A stretch of DNA of 64,000 nucleotides from Microvirga terricola (GCF_011777495.1 NZ_JAATJS010000002.1:62001-126000); one strand, 5' to 3'. Shown: positions 26,307-34,334, counted from the stretch's first letter. Translations and numbers: made by a program. The notes: generated by a model from the sequence alone, not told the origin.

Positions 26307-26320
26307 TTGCTCTGTCGCAA
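26307..26320. promoter_or_regulatory. FNR/NnrR-type box upstream of norCBQD
   Basis: TTGCTCTGTCGCAA fits TTG-N8-CAA and also TTGC-N6-GCAA. It lies between norF and norC, 124 nt before the norC start. Confidence 0.65.
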
Positions 26321-26332
26321 AGAAAAGCCGTC

Positions 26333-26608
26333 TCAGCCGTGGAGCAGGGGAAGAGCGGAAACGATCAAGGGAACGACGGTGACCAATGCCAACCAGCAGA
26401 GAAACAGAGCCTGCCAGCTGGGTGGAACGCCACGGAGCTTGAGGAAGTCCATCAGCATCCACCGTCCCTTGGCGAATGCCGCGATAAGGATCAGGCCATT
26501 GGCCGTGATCCCCGTCAGACCGGAATGGTTCACGGCGAGTCCCACGAGCGTGAGGAGGACGAGCAAGCCCCAGGCCCGCGTGACATGGCGTGCAGCGATC
26601 CGTGTCAT
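26333..26608 (-). CDS. norF: NorF-like small membrane protein
   Basis: 91 residues with three membrane segments, related to the cytochrome c oxidase subunit IV type (TANGLILIAAFAKGRWMLMDFLKLRG, then ALFLCWLALVTVVPLIV). Such genes follow norE in denitrifiers and aid NOR activity without being part of the enzyme. The ATG at 26608 lies just after the norE stop, implying coupling. The gene is intact although norE is frameshifted. Confidence 0.8.
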   Translation of the reverse strand: MTRIAARHVTRAWGLLVLLTLVGLAVNHSGLTGITANGLILIAAFAKGRWMLMDFLKLRGVPPSWQALFLCWLALVTVVPLIVSALPLLHG

Positions 26609-26611
26609 CAA

Positions 26612-27177
26612 TCATCCGATCAGATAGACGAGCGGGTACATCACGACCCAGACGAGATCGACCATGTGCCAGAAGGCGGTGCCCGTCTTCAGGTTTTCGG
26701 CGCTGTCGGAAAGCGCGACGGCGGCGAGAATCACGATACCCAGCAGGACATGAAGGAGATGAAAGCCGGTCAGCAGGAAATAGAGCGTGAAGAACGTGTC
26801 GGTCTCCAGTCCGATACCGGCATTGGCCTTCGCCACGTATTCGGCGATCTTGATGGTGATGAAGACAAGGCCGAGGGCATCGCTCCCGCAAGCTGCCATC
26901 GCGCGACGCGGCGGTGCCCCTCGGTTCGTGCCTCGACCGCCAGGGCGGCCAGCCAGCCGCTGGTGATCAGGACAAGGGTATTGATGCCGCCGAGAACGGG
27001 ATCAAGTTGTGCCTGGCCTGCCGAAAAGACGGCCGGATGGACGGCTCGCGTGACGGAAAAAGCCACGAAGAGCAGGCCGAAGGTCACGACCTCGGTCAGG
27101 ATGAGCTCCCACATCATAGGATGTCCCGGCAGTTCTGAGAGTGCACCCCATGGCCGGGCCTCGTGCGCAGCGTTCAT
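26612..27177 (-). pseudogene. norE: norE with a one-base frameshift
   Basis: NorE is a cytochrome c oxidase subunit III-like membrane protein that helps NOR function. The N-terminal part starts at ATG 27177 (HPMMWELILTEVVTFGLLFVAF, SGWLAALAVEARTEGHRRVARWQLAGAM). The C-terminal part (LGLVFITIKIAEYVAKANAG to WHMVDLVWVVMYPLVYLIG) is in another frame. The break is near 26876-26882; restoring one base gives a normal protein of about 188 residues. It may be a recent mutation or a sequence error, since both halves are well conserved. A TTG-N8-CAA box lies 63 nt upstream. Confidence 0.8.
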
Positions 27178-27239
27178 CGCTTGTCTGCCATTACACATTT
27201 GCCGATGACGCCACGTATCGACCGCTGCCGTGCGTTTCC

Positions 27240-27253
27240 TTGAGATGGCACAA
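27240..27253. promoter_or_regulatory. FNR/NnrR-type box between norE and the 51-residue membrane peptide gene
   Basis: TTGAGATGGCACAA fits TTG-N8-CAA. It lies 63 nt before norE (minus) and 61 nt before the small plus-strand gene, so it could serve both. Confidence 0.6.
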
Positions 27254-27313
27254 ATAAGTCTCGGGCTTTCTCGGCCATAAAGCGTGCGCAATCAAAAACA
27301 GGAGAGTTCTCAT

Positions 27314-27469
27314 ATGAGCGATGCCCAGTTTGGTTTGGTGATGGCGACACCGCTCATCATCATATTCGCTGTGATGCTATATCGGATGGGCGTGCTGCGC
27401 CTGACCGGCACGGTTGCGGCGGTGACCATGTCGGTCGTGATTGCGGTTAGTCTCTTCCTGACCCAATAA
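27314..27469 (+). CDS. 51-residue membrane peptide
   Basis: It starts at ATG 27314 with GGAG 9 nt upstream. Two hydrophobic segments (FGLVMATPLIIIFAVMLY and TGTVAAVTMSVVIAVSLFL) linked by RMGVLRL predict a helical hairpin in the inner membrane. No family is recognised. The shared TTG-N8-CAA box with norEF suggests expression during denitrification, perhaps as a small accessory to the reductases. The role is unproven. Confidence 0.6.
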   Translation: MSDAQFGLVMATPLIIIFAVMLYRMGVLRLTGTVAAVTMSVVIAVSLFLTQ

Positions 27470-27478
27470 GATGCGTCC

Positions 27479-27724
27479 TCAGGCGGCGCGGCTGATGCGA
27501 ATGCGCCAAAGGTCGGGGCCTTGTTCCTGATAGTCCCAACCGAACTCGCCCGGCCGCTCAACATTGAACTGGTAGAGCAGGGGCCTGGGATCATGATCGT
27601 TGACGAGCAGGAAGGCTTCCCCCGGAGCGAGCTGGTCGAAGGTCTGGAAGATCAGAGGATGGCGCATCCGCGGCACAATCTGGCGGACGTCGATGACGGT
27701 TTCGGTGACATTGCAACTGCACAT
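27479..27724 (-). CDS. DUF2249-family protein
   Basis: 81 residues from the ATG at 27724. The pattern VIDVRQIVPRMRHPLIFQTFDQLAPGEAFLLVNDHDPRPL is diagnostic of DUF2249, a TusA/SirA-like alpha-beta fold. The N-terminal MCSCNV adds two cysteines. DUF2249 genes often sit in nir/nor clusters, but their biochemical role is unknown. It is convergent with the 51-residue gene and divergent from the DUF1858 gene across a TTG-N8-CAA box. Confidence 0.8.
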   Translation of the reverse strand: MCSCNVTETVIDVRQIVPRMRHPLIFQTFDQLAPGEAFLLVNDHDPRPLLYQFNVERPGEFGWDYQEQGPDLWRIRISRAA

Positions 27725-27855
27725 CAGACAGAATTCCTTTGTGGAAAGGAGTTCCTGGCTCCTCTCTTCGGTGAGGGATCCTTGGCCGATCAGGAGCGCC
27801 GCTTCTTTGCCCCGCCTCAAACAAGTCGTCGATTGGGCGCAACCTCCGGATTTGC

Positions 27856-27869
27856 TTGCTGCCGCGCAA
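27856..27869. promoter_or_regulatory. FNR/NnrR-type box between the DUF2249 and DUF1858 genes
   Basis: TTGCTGCCGCGCAA fits TTG-N8-CAA with a TTGC-N6-GCAA palindrome. It lies 65 nt upstream of the plus-strand gene and 132 nt upstream of the minus-strand gene. Confidence 0.6.
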
Positions 27870-27933
27870 AGAAGTTCCAGAAAATTCCAGTTAAGAGGGT
27901 GATCTGAACTAGCCTAGTCACCTGGAGACGATC

Positions 27934-28161
27934 ATGTCTGTCGAAGCCACCCAGCTTGTTGACGATGTCATGCGGAGATGGCCCGCGACGATCCGCGTTT
28001 TCCTGAAATACAGGATGCGCTGTGTCGGCTGTCCGATCGGATGCTTCCACACCATCGACGACGCCTGCCGCGAGCATGCCACTGACCGTGCGCAGTTCCT
28101 GGCCGACCTGCGGGACGCCGTCGGCGGGAAGCCTATTTCTGCGGCTGGCCCAACCCGCTAG
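27934..28161 (+). CDS. DUF1858 domain protein
   Basis: 75 residues. VDDVMRRWPATIRVFLKYRMRCVGCPIGCFHTIDDACREH is the DUF1858 pattern, with a CVGC motif as in the N-terminal domain of ScdA/YtfE-type iron-sulfur repair proteins. It may bind metal or act in Fe-S repair after NO damage. The gene stands alone, without the di-iron hemerythrin domain. The box 65 nt upstream suggests co-regulation with the nor genes. Confidence 0.8.
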   Translation: MSVEATQLVDDVMRRWPATIRVFLKYRMRCVGCPIGCFHTIDDACREHATDRAQFLADLRDAVGGKPISAAGPTR

Positions 28162-28170
28162 CATGTTTAA

Positions 28171-28749
28171 CTAGCGAAGCCCGTCCCATGGCTCAGCCAG
28201 AGCATGGAGATCCAGGTTGAGCAGGTCGATGGCGCGGCGCGCGGTGTGATCGATGATATCCATCACCGTTTGCGGCCTGCGATAATAGGCGGGGACGGGC
28301 GGCGCGATAATGGCCCCCATCTCGGTCGCCAAGGCCATCATGCGGATGTGCCCCAAGTGCAGCGGAGTTTCTCGTGTCAGGAGAACCAACCGGCGGCGCT
28401 CCTTCAGATGGACATCGGCGGCACGCACGAGAAGGTTGTCGGCGGCGCTCGATGCAATGGCCGACAAGGTCCGCATGGAGCAGGGCGCAACAACCATTCC
28501 TGCCGTGCGGAAAGACCCGCTGGCAATCGTCGCGCCAACATTTTCAATCGCATGGCAGTGGGTGGCAACCATCCGCGCCTGATGCAGTGCATCCGGTCCG
28601 ATCTCATGCGCGATCGTTCGCTCGGCGCTTGTCGAGACGACGAGATGCGTCTCGCAGCCTGCAGCAGTCAGGAGCTCAAGGATACGGATCCCGAGCATGG
28701 CACCTGATGCGCCGCTGATGCCGACAACAACGCGCGAGCCGATCGTCAT
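28171..28749 (-). CDS. ubiX: UbiX-type flavin prenyltransferase
   Basis: 192 residues from the ATG at 28749. It contains VVVGISGASGAMLGIRILE (FMN binding), VVAPCSMRTLSAIASSAADNLLVRAADV and RRLVLLTRETPLHLGHIRMM, all hallmarks of UbiX/Pad1. The enzyme makes prenylated FMN, the cofactor of UbiD decarboxylases. It overlaps the ubiD stop by 4 nt, so the two are translationally coupled. Together they decarboxylate the polyprenyl-hydroxybenzoate intermediate of ubiquinone synthesis, a step that needs no O2. Confidence 0.93.
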   Translation of the reverse strand: MTIGSRVVVGISGASGAMLGIRILELLTAAGCETHLVVSTSAERTIAHEIGPDALHQARMVATHCHAIENVGATIASGSFRTAGMVVAPCSMRTLSAIASSAADNLLVRAADVHLKERRRLVLLTRETPLHLGHIRMMALATEMGAIIAPPVPAYYRRPQTVMDIIDHTARRAIDLLNLDLHALAEPWDGLR

Positions 28750-30263
28750 GCGACACTCCCGAGTGGGAACTGACCAAGCCCAAGCCTGGACCAGATTGCA
28801 TCGATCCGTGCCGAGACGGCAGGATCCATTTTGAGCACCTCGCCCCATTCCCGATCTGTCTCCGGTGCGATCTTGTTCGTAGCGTCGATGCCGAACTTGC
28901 CGCCGAGCCCGGCCTTCGGCGAGGCGAAATCGAGATAGTCGATCGGGGTATCGGTAAGGGTGACGAGATCGCGGGAAGGATCGGAACGAGTGGCCACCGC
29001 CCACATGACGTCTGCCCATGAGCGGACATCGATATCCTCGTCGACTAGAATGAGGATCTTCGTGTAGGTGAATTGCGGAAGAAGCGACCACAGCCCCAGC
29101 ATCACGCGGCGGGCCTGACCGGCATATCGCTTTGCGATCGAGACAACCGCGATCCGGTAGGAGCAGGCTTCCGGTGGCAGCCACACATCGTGCACCTCGG
29201 GAAACTGTCGCTTCAGGATCGGAACGAACAATTCGTTGAGCGCTTCGCCGATGCGGGAGGGTTCATCCGGCGCGCGACCGGTAAAGGTCGAGAGATAAAT
29301 CGGATCCCGACGCATCGTGATGGCCGTCACTTCCATGACGGGAAAGTGGTCGACGGAATTGTAGTAGCCCGTGTGATCCCCGAATGGGCCTTCGGGAGCG
29401 GTCTCCTCGGCGGACACGAATCCTTCGATCACGATCTCAGCCTCCGCGGGAACGACAAGCGGAACGCTCACGCATGGCATGAGTCTGGAACGCTGGCCGC
29501 GCAGCAGCCCTGAGAAGCGCAGCTCCGACAAGGTTTCCGGGAGAGGAAGCACCGCGGAGAGGATGGTGGCGGGATCGGCTCCGATGACGACGGCCACCGG
29601 CATGGGTTCACCGGTTAGTTTCCAGCGGTGATGATGCCGGGCGCCGCCCCGGTGCGCGAGCCAGCGCATGATGGCGCGGTTCTGCCCAAGCACTTGCATG
29701 CGATAGACGCCGACATTGTAATCGTCGACCCGGGTGCTATCCGGCGGGCGTGTGATGACGAGGGGCCAAGTGATGAGGGGAGCGGGCTCTCCGGGCCAGC
29801 AGATCTGGACCGGAAGTCGCCCGAGATCAACGTCGTGTCCCGTCAGTACGGTCCGCATGGTGCTGCGAACCTCTTTCGCGCGCATCGCAAAGGCGGCTTT
29901 TGCCAGCGGAAGTTTGCTCCAGGCATCCGCGAGACCTTGCGGCGGACGAGGTTCGCGCAACTCGGCGAGGGTTTCACCAAGATCACGCAGATTGGTTGGG
30001 TGCACGCCCAGGCCCCACGCAACGCGTTCGACCGTGCCGAAGAGATTCACGAGAACCGGCATCTCGGCTGGACGGCCATCGGGCTGAATGGCCCGTTCGA
30101 ACAGTAGGGCCGGGCCGTGCGCCTGGAGCACCCGTCGGTGAATTTCGGTGATCTCGTGCTCCACCGTGACCGGCTCGCGAATCCGCACGAGCTGCCCCTC
30201 AGCCTCAAGGTGCGTCATGAACTCGCGAAGATCGGAAAACAGGGGCAGATCACGGGTTGGCAT
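28746..30263 (-). CDS. ubiD: UbiD-family decarboxylase
   Basis: 505 residues, a normal length. Conserved parts are DLREFMTHLEAEGQLVRI, TRVDDYNVGVYRMQVLG, EGPFGDHTGYYN (prFMN and catalytic region) and the C-terminal GLGGKFGIDATNK. It removes CO2 from 3-polyprenyl-4-hydroxybenzoate with prFMN from the coupled ubiX. A TTG-N8-CAA box lies 51 nt upstream, shared with the divergent ubiT. Other UbiD family members act on other aromatic acids, but the neighbouring ubiTUV genes make the quinone role most likely. Confidence 0.9.
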   Translation of the reverse strand: MPTRDLPLFSDLREFMTHLEAEGQLVRIREPVTVEHEITEIHRRVLQAHGPALLFERAIQPDGRPAEMPVLVNLFGTVERVAWGLGVHPTNLRDLGETLAELREPRPPQGLADAWSKLPLAKAAFAMRAKEVRSTMRTVLTGHDVDLGRLPVQICWPGEPAPLITWPLVITRPPDSTRVDDYNVGVYRMQVLGQNRAIMRWLAHRGGARHHHRWKLTGEPMPVAVVIGADPATILSAVLPLPETLSELRFSGLLRGQRSRLMPCVSVPLVVPAEAEIVIEGFVSAEETAPEGPFGDHTGYYNSVDHFPVMEVTAITMRRDPIYLSTFTGRAPDEPSRIGEALNELFVPILKRQFPEVHDVWLPPEACSYRIAVVSIAKRYAGQARRVMLGLWSLLPQFTYTKILILVDEDIDVRSWADVMWAVATRSDPSRDLVTLTDTPIDYLDFASPKAGLGGKFGIDATNKIAPETDREWGEVLKMDPAVSARIDAIWSRLGLGQFPLGSVA

Positions 30264-30313
30264 CGGTGTCCTCGGGATGGATCACTCGATGCGGAAGCGA
30301 AGCGCCTCTGTCT

Positions 30314-30327
30314 TTGCTCCAGCTCAA
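30314..30327. promoter_or_regulatory. FNR/NnrR-type box between ubiD and ubiT
   Basis: TTGCTCCAGCTCAA fits TTG-N8-CAA and lies almost midway, 51 nt from the ubiD start and 47 nt from the ubiT start. It could control both quinone operons. Confidence 0.6.
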
Positions 30328-30373
30328 ATACGAGCTTGGCGGCTTCGCGTAGAGAGATTGCAAGGATGCTTTC

Positions 30374-30925
30374 ATGACGACATTGCACGCGCCTGTGGTG
30401 GCCTTTCCGCCTTTTGTCTCCGCCGCATTGCGGCCTCTTCCTCTGCACCCGCTGCAGTTCTTCCTCTCCGCTGTGTTGCGCCGAATCGTGCGGCAGCACC
30501 CGCGCATGTTCGAGCGTCTTGGGCACTACGCCGGAAAGCGATACGGCTTGGCCCCGTCCGACCTCCCATTTGGCTTTGTCCTGGACACGGCGCCAGTAGG
30601 CCCTGGGATTGCAGTTGTACGTTCTCTGCCCGCCGGACTCGATGCCACGATTTCCGGCCCGCTTCAGGCTCTGCTTGGCATGGCGAGCGGAGCCTATGAC
30701 GGCGATGCGTTGTTCTTCTCCCGGACCATCGTGGTCGAGGGCGATATCGAGGCCGTGCTGGCTCTCCGGAACGCCATCGATGATGCGGGGGTCGATATCC
30801 TGCGGGAGGGGACTGCGCTCCTCGGCCCGCTTGGGCGTTTGGGCGAAGCCCTTCTCCGACATCAACGCAGGGGCGACACGGGCGCCGGAAACCGCAAGAG
30901 GCAAGGGGCGTCTTCGTGGAACTGA
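30374..30925 (+). CDS. ubiT: UbiT, SCP2-domain accessory for O2-independent ubiquinone synthesis
   Basis: 183 residues. The SCP2-like lipid-binding core spans residues about 45-130 (LPFGFVLDTAPVGPG, LDATISGPLQALLGMASG, DALFFSRTIVVEGDIEAVLALRNAIDD). UbiT binds isoprenoid quinone intermediates in the anaerobic pathway. The last 25 residues are basic and may contact membrane or partner. It overlaps ubiU by 10 nt, forming a ubiTUV operon. Confidence 0.88.
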   Translation: MTTLHAPVVAFPPFVSAALRPLPLHPLQFFLSAVLRRIVRQHPRMFERLGHYAGKRYGLAPSDLPFGFVLDTAPVGPGIAVVRSLPAGLDATISGPLQALLGMASGAYDGDALFFSRTIVVEGDIEAVLALRNAIDDAGVDILREGTALLGPLGRLGEALLRHQRRGDTGAGNRKRQGASSWN

Positions 30926-31893
30926 TCTGTCCGGCCGGTACGCCGTCCTCGTTGCGCACTGCCGTGGATGCCGGTGCGGATGCGGTCTATTGCGGCTTTC
31001 GTAATGAAACCAATGCCCGCAACTTCCCCGGTCTGAACTTCAGCCCTGAAGAGCTTGTTGAGGGTGTGGCTTACGCCCACCGGCATGGCGCCAAGGTGCT
31101 GGTGGCCATCAACACGTTCCCCCGGGCCGGAGCGTTGGAGTTGTGGCGAAAGGCCGTCGATGATGCGGTAGCGGCCGGAGCGGATGCTCTCATTCTCTGC
31201 GACATCGGCTTGATGGCCTATACCGCCGAAACTTATCCCGACATCCGGCTGCACGTCTCAGTCCAGGCCGCCGCGGCGAATCCTGACGCCATCCGTTTCT
31301 ATGTAGAGCGGTTCAATGCAAAACGCGTGGTCCTGCCGCGCGTGCTGAGCGTGCCGGAAATCGCCGCGATCACGCGCGCTACCACCTGCGAGGTGGAGGT
31401 GTTCGTCTTTGGAGGCCTGTGCGTGATGGCGGAAGGGCGCTGTTCGCTCTCGTCCTATGCCACGGGTTTGTCGCCGAACATGAACGGCGTGTGCTCGCCG
31501 GCCAGCCATGTTGCCTACGAGGAAGCGAGTGGCACGGTCACGTCCCGCCTCGGCGGCTTCACCATCAACAAGTTCGGGAAGGGCGAGCCGGCGGCTTACC
31601 CGACGCTGTGCAAGGGCCGTTTCAAGACGGAGCTGTCGACCGGGTACATCTTCGAAGACCCCGTTAGCCTCGATGCCGCGACGCTCCTGCCGGGCCTGCG
31701 GGATGCCGGCGTGAAGGCACTGAAAATCGAGGGGCGGCAGCGCAGCCGTGCCTACATCGAGAACGTGGTGCGCTCTTTCCGCGAGGCTCTCTCTGCGCTG
31801 GAGGAGGGGCGCACTATCCCGGCGGGAATGCTCCTGTCGATGAGCGAGGGGCAGAGCAACACGCTCGGCGCTTACCGCAAGACCTGGCGCTGA
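30916..31893 (+). CDS. ubiU: UbiU, O2-independent hydroxylase subunit
   Basis: 325 residues, starting at GTG 30916 within the end of ubiT. It is a U32-peptidase-fold protein. Four cysteines, Cys169, Cys176, Cys193 and Cys232, fall at the same positions as the 4Fe-4S ligands of E. coli UbiU, in FGGLCVMAEGRCSLSSY, NGVCSP and YPTLCKGR. With UbiV it hydroxylates the ubiquinone ring using prephenate rather than O2 as oxygen donor in the E. coli system. This allows quinone synthesis during denitrification. Confidence 0.93.
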   Translation: MELICPAGTPSSLRTAVDAGADAVYCGFRNETNARNFPGLNFSPEELVEGVAYAHRHGAKVLVAINTFPRAGALELWRKAVDDAVAAGADALILCDIGLMAYTAETYPDIRLHVSVQAAAANPDAIRFYVERFNAKRVVLPRVLSVPEIAAITRATTCEVEVFVFGGLCVMAEGRCSLSSYATGLSPNMNGVCSPASHVAYEEASGTVTSRLGGFTINKFGKGEPAAYPTLCKGRFKTELSTGYIFEDPVSLDAATLLPGLRDAGVKALKIEGRQRSRAYIENVVRSFREALSALEEGRTIPAGMLLSMSEGQSNTLGAYRKTWR

Positions 31894-31912
31894 AGCGGGG
31901 AGGAGAAGCATC

Positions 31913-32821
31913 ATGAAGCTGACACTCGGGCCTGTTCTGTACAAGTGGGAGCCTGGCGCATGGCGGGACTTCTACTTCCGGATCGCCGACGAAGCTCCAG
32001 TCGATGCCGTCTGCATCGGGGAGGTGGTGTGCTCGAAGCGACTTCCGTTCTTCCAGGACCTGTTGCCGGAGGTGATGGACCGCCTCGGCGCAGCCGGAAA
32101 AGAGGTGCTTCTGAGTTCGCTCGCCTTCGTCACTCTGGAGAGGGAGCGCAAGCAGATCGCGTCCTTGGCGCGCGATGCAGATCTTCTCGTGGAGGTGAAC
32201 GACATCACGGCCCTGACCCATATGGCGGGGCGCCCGCACACGATTGGGCCCTATGTCAACGTCTACAATGAAGCGACTCTCAACTGGCTAGTGCGCAATG
32301 GCACCCGGCGGGTTTGTCTACCTCCCGAACTGCCTGCGTCCTCCGTCGGAGCCTTGGTGAAGGCCCGCCCGGATGTCGAAGTGGAAGTTTGGGCGTTTGG
32401 CCGTATTCCCTTGGCGATTTCCGCGCGCTGCTATCACGCTCGCCTTCACAAGCTCACGAAGGACAACTGCCAGTTCGTCTGCGGCAAGGATCCAGACGGT
32501 CTGGCAGCCGACACTCTGGATGGGCAGGCGTTTCTGGCTGTGAACGGCGTCCAAACGCTCTCGTCGTCCTATGCCAACCTGATCGAAAATCTCCCCGATC
32601 TCGCGTCCATGGGCGTGGCCTCCTGCCGGCTCTCTCCCCAGACATGCGACATGGCCGCTGTCTCAGAGGTCTTCCGCAATGTTGCGGACGGAAGACTCGG
32701 TCCAGATGAGGGCAGACATGCCCTCGACCTGATCTGCGATGGCGTTTCGTTCTCTAACGGTTTCCTCAAAGGTGCTGCGGGAGCCAGGTATCAGACTCTT
32801 GTCGCTGCGGGATCGGGCTGA
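31913..32821 (+). CDS. ubiV: UbiV, O2-independent hydroxylase subunit
   Basis: 302 residues. Cys40, Cys173, Cys186 and Cys190 (CIGEVVCSKR, ISARCYHARL, DNCQFVCGKD) match the C-xn-C-x12-C-x3-C cluster ligands of UbiV. It forms a heterodimer with UbiU. It follows ubiU by 19 nt with a GGAGGAGAAG site. The next gene, a Crp/Fnr regulator, starts 5 nt later, so this operon probably includes its own or a general regulator. Confidence 0.93.
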   Translation: MKLTLGPVLYKWEPGAWRDFYFRIADEAPVDAVCIGEVVCSKRLPFFQDLLPEVMDRLGAAGKEVLLSSLAFVTLERERKQIASLARDADLLVEVNDITALTHMAGRPHTIGPYVNVYNEATLNWLVRNGTRRVCLPPELPASSVGALVKARPDVEVEVWAFGRIPLAISARCYHARLHKLTKDNCQFVCGKDPDGLAADTLDGQAFLAVNGVQTLSSSYANLIENLPDLASMGVASCRLSPQTCDMAAVSEVFRNVADGRLGPDEGRHALDLICDGVSFSNGFLKGAAGARYQTLVAAGSG

Positions 32822-32826
32822 GACCG

Positions 32827-33642
32827 ATGCTTTTGAGCGCGCTGTCCAACGTCGAACCGTTGCCCGCTGTCAGTGAGCCGCCTGCGAGCGGTGGCGCTGC
32901 GAGCGTCGAGGTCATGGCTGACGATGAGCCAACCATAGGTCTCCTTGCGGGACTCGACCCTGCCGTCGCTGCGGAGTTGCTGGAGCAGGCGGAGAGGCGC
33001 GTGGTACGTGCCGATGAAGTGCTCTTCACGGCAGGACAACTCGCTCACTCGGTGCACGTCCTCGGGGCGGGAGCAGCGAAGCTCGTGCAGGCTATGCCTG
33101 GCGGGGCGCAGATCATCGTCAAGTATGTCAGGCCTGGCGAGATTTTCGGTAGCCCTGCTCTCCTGGACAGATTTTATCCCACCGATGCGGTGGCCGTGAC
33201 AGAGGGCGTAGAGCTTCGATGGTCATCGCAACTTGTTAGAACGTATATCGATCGACATCCGCGCGTGGCCTTCAACGTCATCGGAGACCTTGAAGCGCGC
33301 CTGCGCGAGATGGAAAGCCGATTGCGAGATCTCTCGAAGGAGCCGGTGGAGCAGCGCTTGGCGCGCGCGATCCTCAAACTCGTCGAGATGTTCGGGCGAC
33401 AGACGAGGGAAGGAGTCGAGATTCCATTTCCGGTCAGCCGTCAGGACCTGGCCGACCTGATCGGCAGTACCCTGCCTACGGTAAGCCGAACGGTTCGTGC
33501 CTGGGAGGCGCAGCGCCAGATCAGGCGTTCCCGACGACGCCTTGTCATCGCAGACGTGGAGGCCGTGGCGAGGATCCTGTACCAGGAAAATGCGCGGGAG
33601 CCGGACCATGAGCGCGGCCGCAGCAGAACTGCGCGGCAGTAA
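32827..33642 (+). CDS. Crp/Fnr-family regulator at the end of the ubiTUV operon
   Basis: 271 residues with an N-terminal extension of about 35. The sensor domain (VHVLGAGAAKLVQAMPGGAQIIVKYVRPGEIFGSPALLD) and winged helix (FPVSRQDLADLIGSTLPTVSRTVRAWE) are clear. There is no cysteine, so no FNR-type cluster. The recognition helix STLPTVSR differs from the FNR E-xx-SR but is close to DNR/NnrR types. The signal may be NO through heme, or redox; this is inference. It begins 5 nt after ubiV. Confidence 0.85.
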   Translation: MLLSALSNVEPLPAVSEPPASGGAASVEVMADDEPTIGLLAGLDPAVAAELLEQAERRVVRADEVLFTAGQLAHSVHVLGAGAAKLVQAMPGGAQIIVKYVRPGEIFGSPALLDRFYPTDAVAVTEGVELRWSSQLVRTYIDRHPRVAFNVIGDLEARLREMESRLRDLSKEPVEQRLARAILKLVEMFGRQTREGVEIPFPVSRQDLADLIGSTLPTVSRTVRAWEAQRQIRRSRRRLVIADVEAVARILYQENAREPDHERGRSRTARQ

Positions 33643-33693
33643 CCGGGATGGGGAGTCTCCCGCCTCAACCGATCTCGGAAAAGAGCCGACAGT

Positions 33694-33707
33694 TTGTGCC
33701 ACAACAA
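33694..33707. promoter_or_regulatory. FNR/NnrR-type box upstream of pseudoazurin
   Basis: TTGTGCCACAACAA fits TTG-N8-CAA and lies 86 nt upstream of the pseudoazurin start. Confidence 0.6.
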
Positions 33708-33793
33708 ACAGGTCCCGTCAGCGAGAGCGTATGACATCTCTCAAGAGCCGTTCATGAGGCTCGTCGGAATCATATCCCACAAGGAGAAGAATC

Positions 33794-34246
33794 ATGCGGA
33801 ATGTCATCGTGCTCGGCGCCCTCGCGGTGGCCCTCGGATTTGCAGGCGCAGCCGACGCCGCCGAGGTCGAGGTGAAGATGCTCAACAAGGGCGCCGACGG
33901 CGTCATGGTGTTCGAGCCGGCGCTCGTGAAGATCAACCCAGGTGATACGGTCAAGTTCGTCGCCGCCGACAAGGGCCACAACGCCGAGACCATCGAGACG
34001 ATGCTCCCCGAAGGCGCAAAGGCATTCGCCGGCAAGATGAACGAGGATACCGTCGTTACCTTCGATAAGCCCGGTGTGTACGGTTACCGGTGCAAGCCGC
34101 ATTACGGCATGGGCATGGTCGGCATGGTCGTGGTCGGAGAAGCCACCAACCTGGATCAGGCGAAGGCTGCCACGCATCCGGGCAAGGCGAAGCAGGTCTT
34201 CACCGCGTTGTTCGACAGGCTCACCACGCAGGCGGCTGCCAAGTAA
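33794..34246 (+). CDS. paz: Pseudoazurin, blue copper protein
   Basis: 150 residues with a signal peptide cleaved near AADAAEVEV. Copper ligands are His62 (DKGHNAE), Cys100, His103 and Met108 ([11 protein letters not shown]), with the exact pseudoazurin spacing. It carries electrons in the periplasm, typically from cytochrome bc1 to NirK and possibly to NorC. An AAGGAG site precedes the ATG. A TTG-N8-CAA box upstream and a terminator downstream make it a single-gene unit with some readthrough to nnrS. Confidence 0.95.
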   Translation: MRNVIVLGALAVALGFAGAADAAEVEVKMLNKGADGVMVFEPALVKINPGDTVKFVAADKGHNAETIETMLPEGAKAFAGKMNEDTVVTFDKPGVYGYRCKPHYGMGMVGMVVVGEATNLDQAKAATHPGKAKQVFTALFDRLTTQAAAK

Positions 34247-34277
34247 CTCTTGCAAGACAACTCCTGCAAGTCCGTTC

Positions 34278-34311
34278 CGCCGCCGCGATGGTTCCGTCGC
34301 GGCGGCGTTTT
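34278..34311 (+). terminator. Intrinsic terminator of the pseudoazurin gene
   Basis: CGCCGCCGCGA pairs perfectly with TCGCGGCGGCG (11 bp, 8-nt loop), followed by TTTT. It lies 31 nt after the stop and 24 nt before nnrS. Confidence 0.85.
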
Positions 34312-34334
34312 CATCCGGTCGAAGGAGGCCACTG

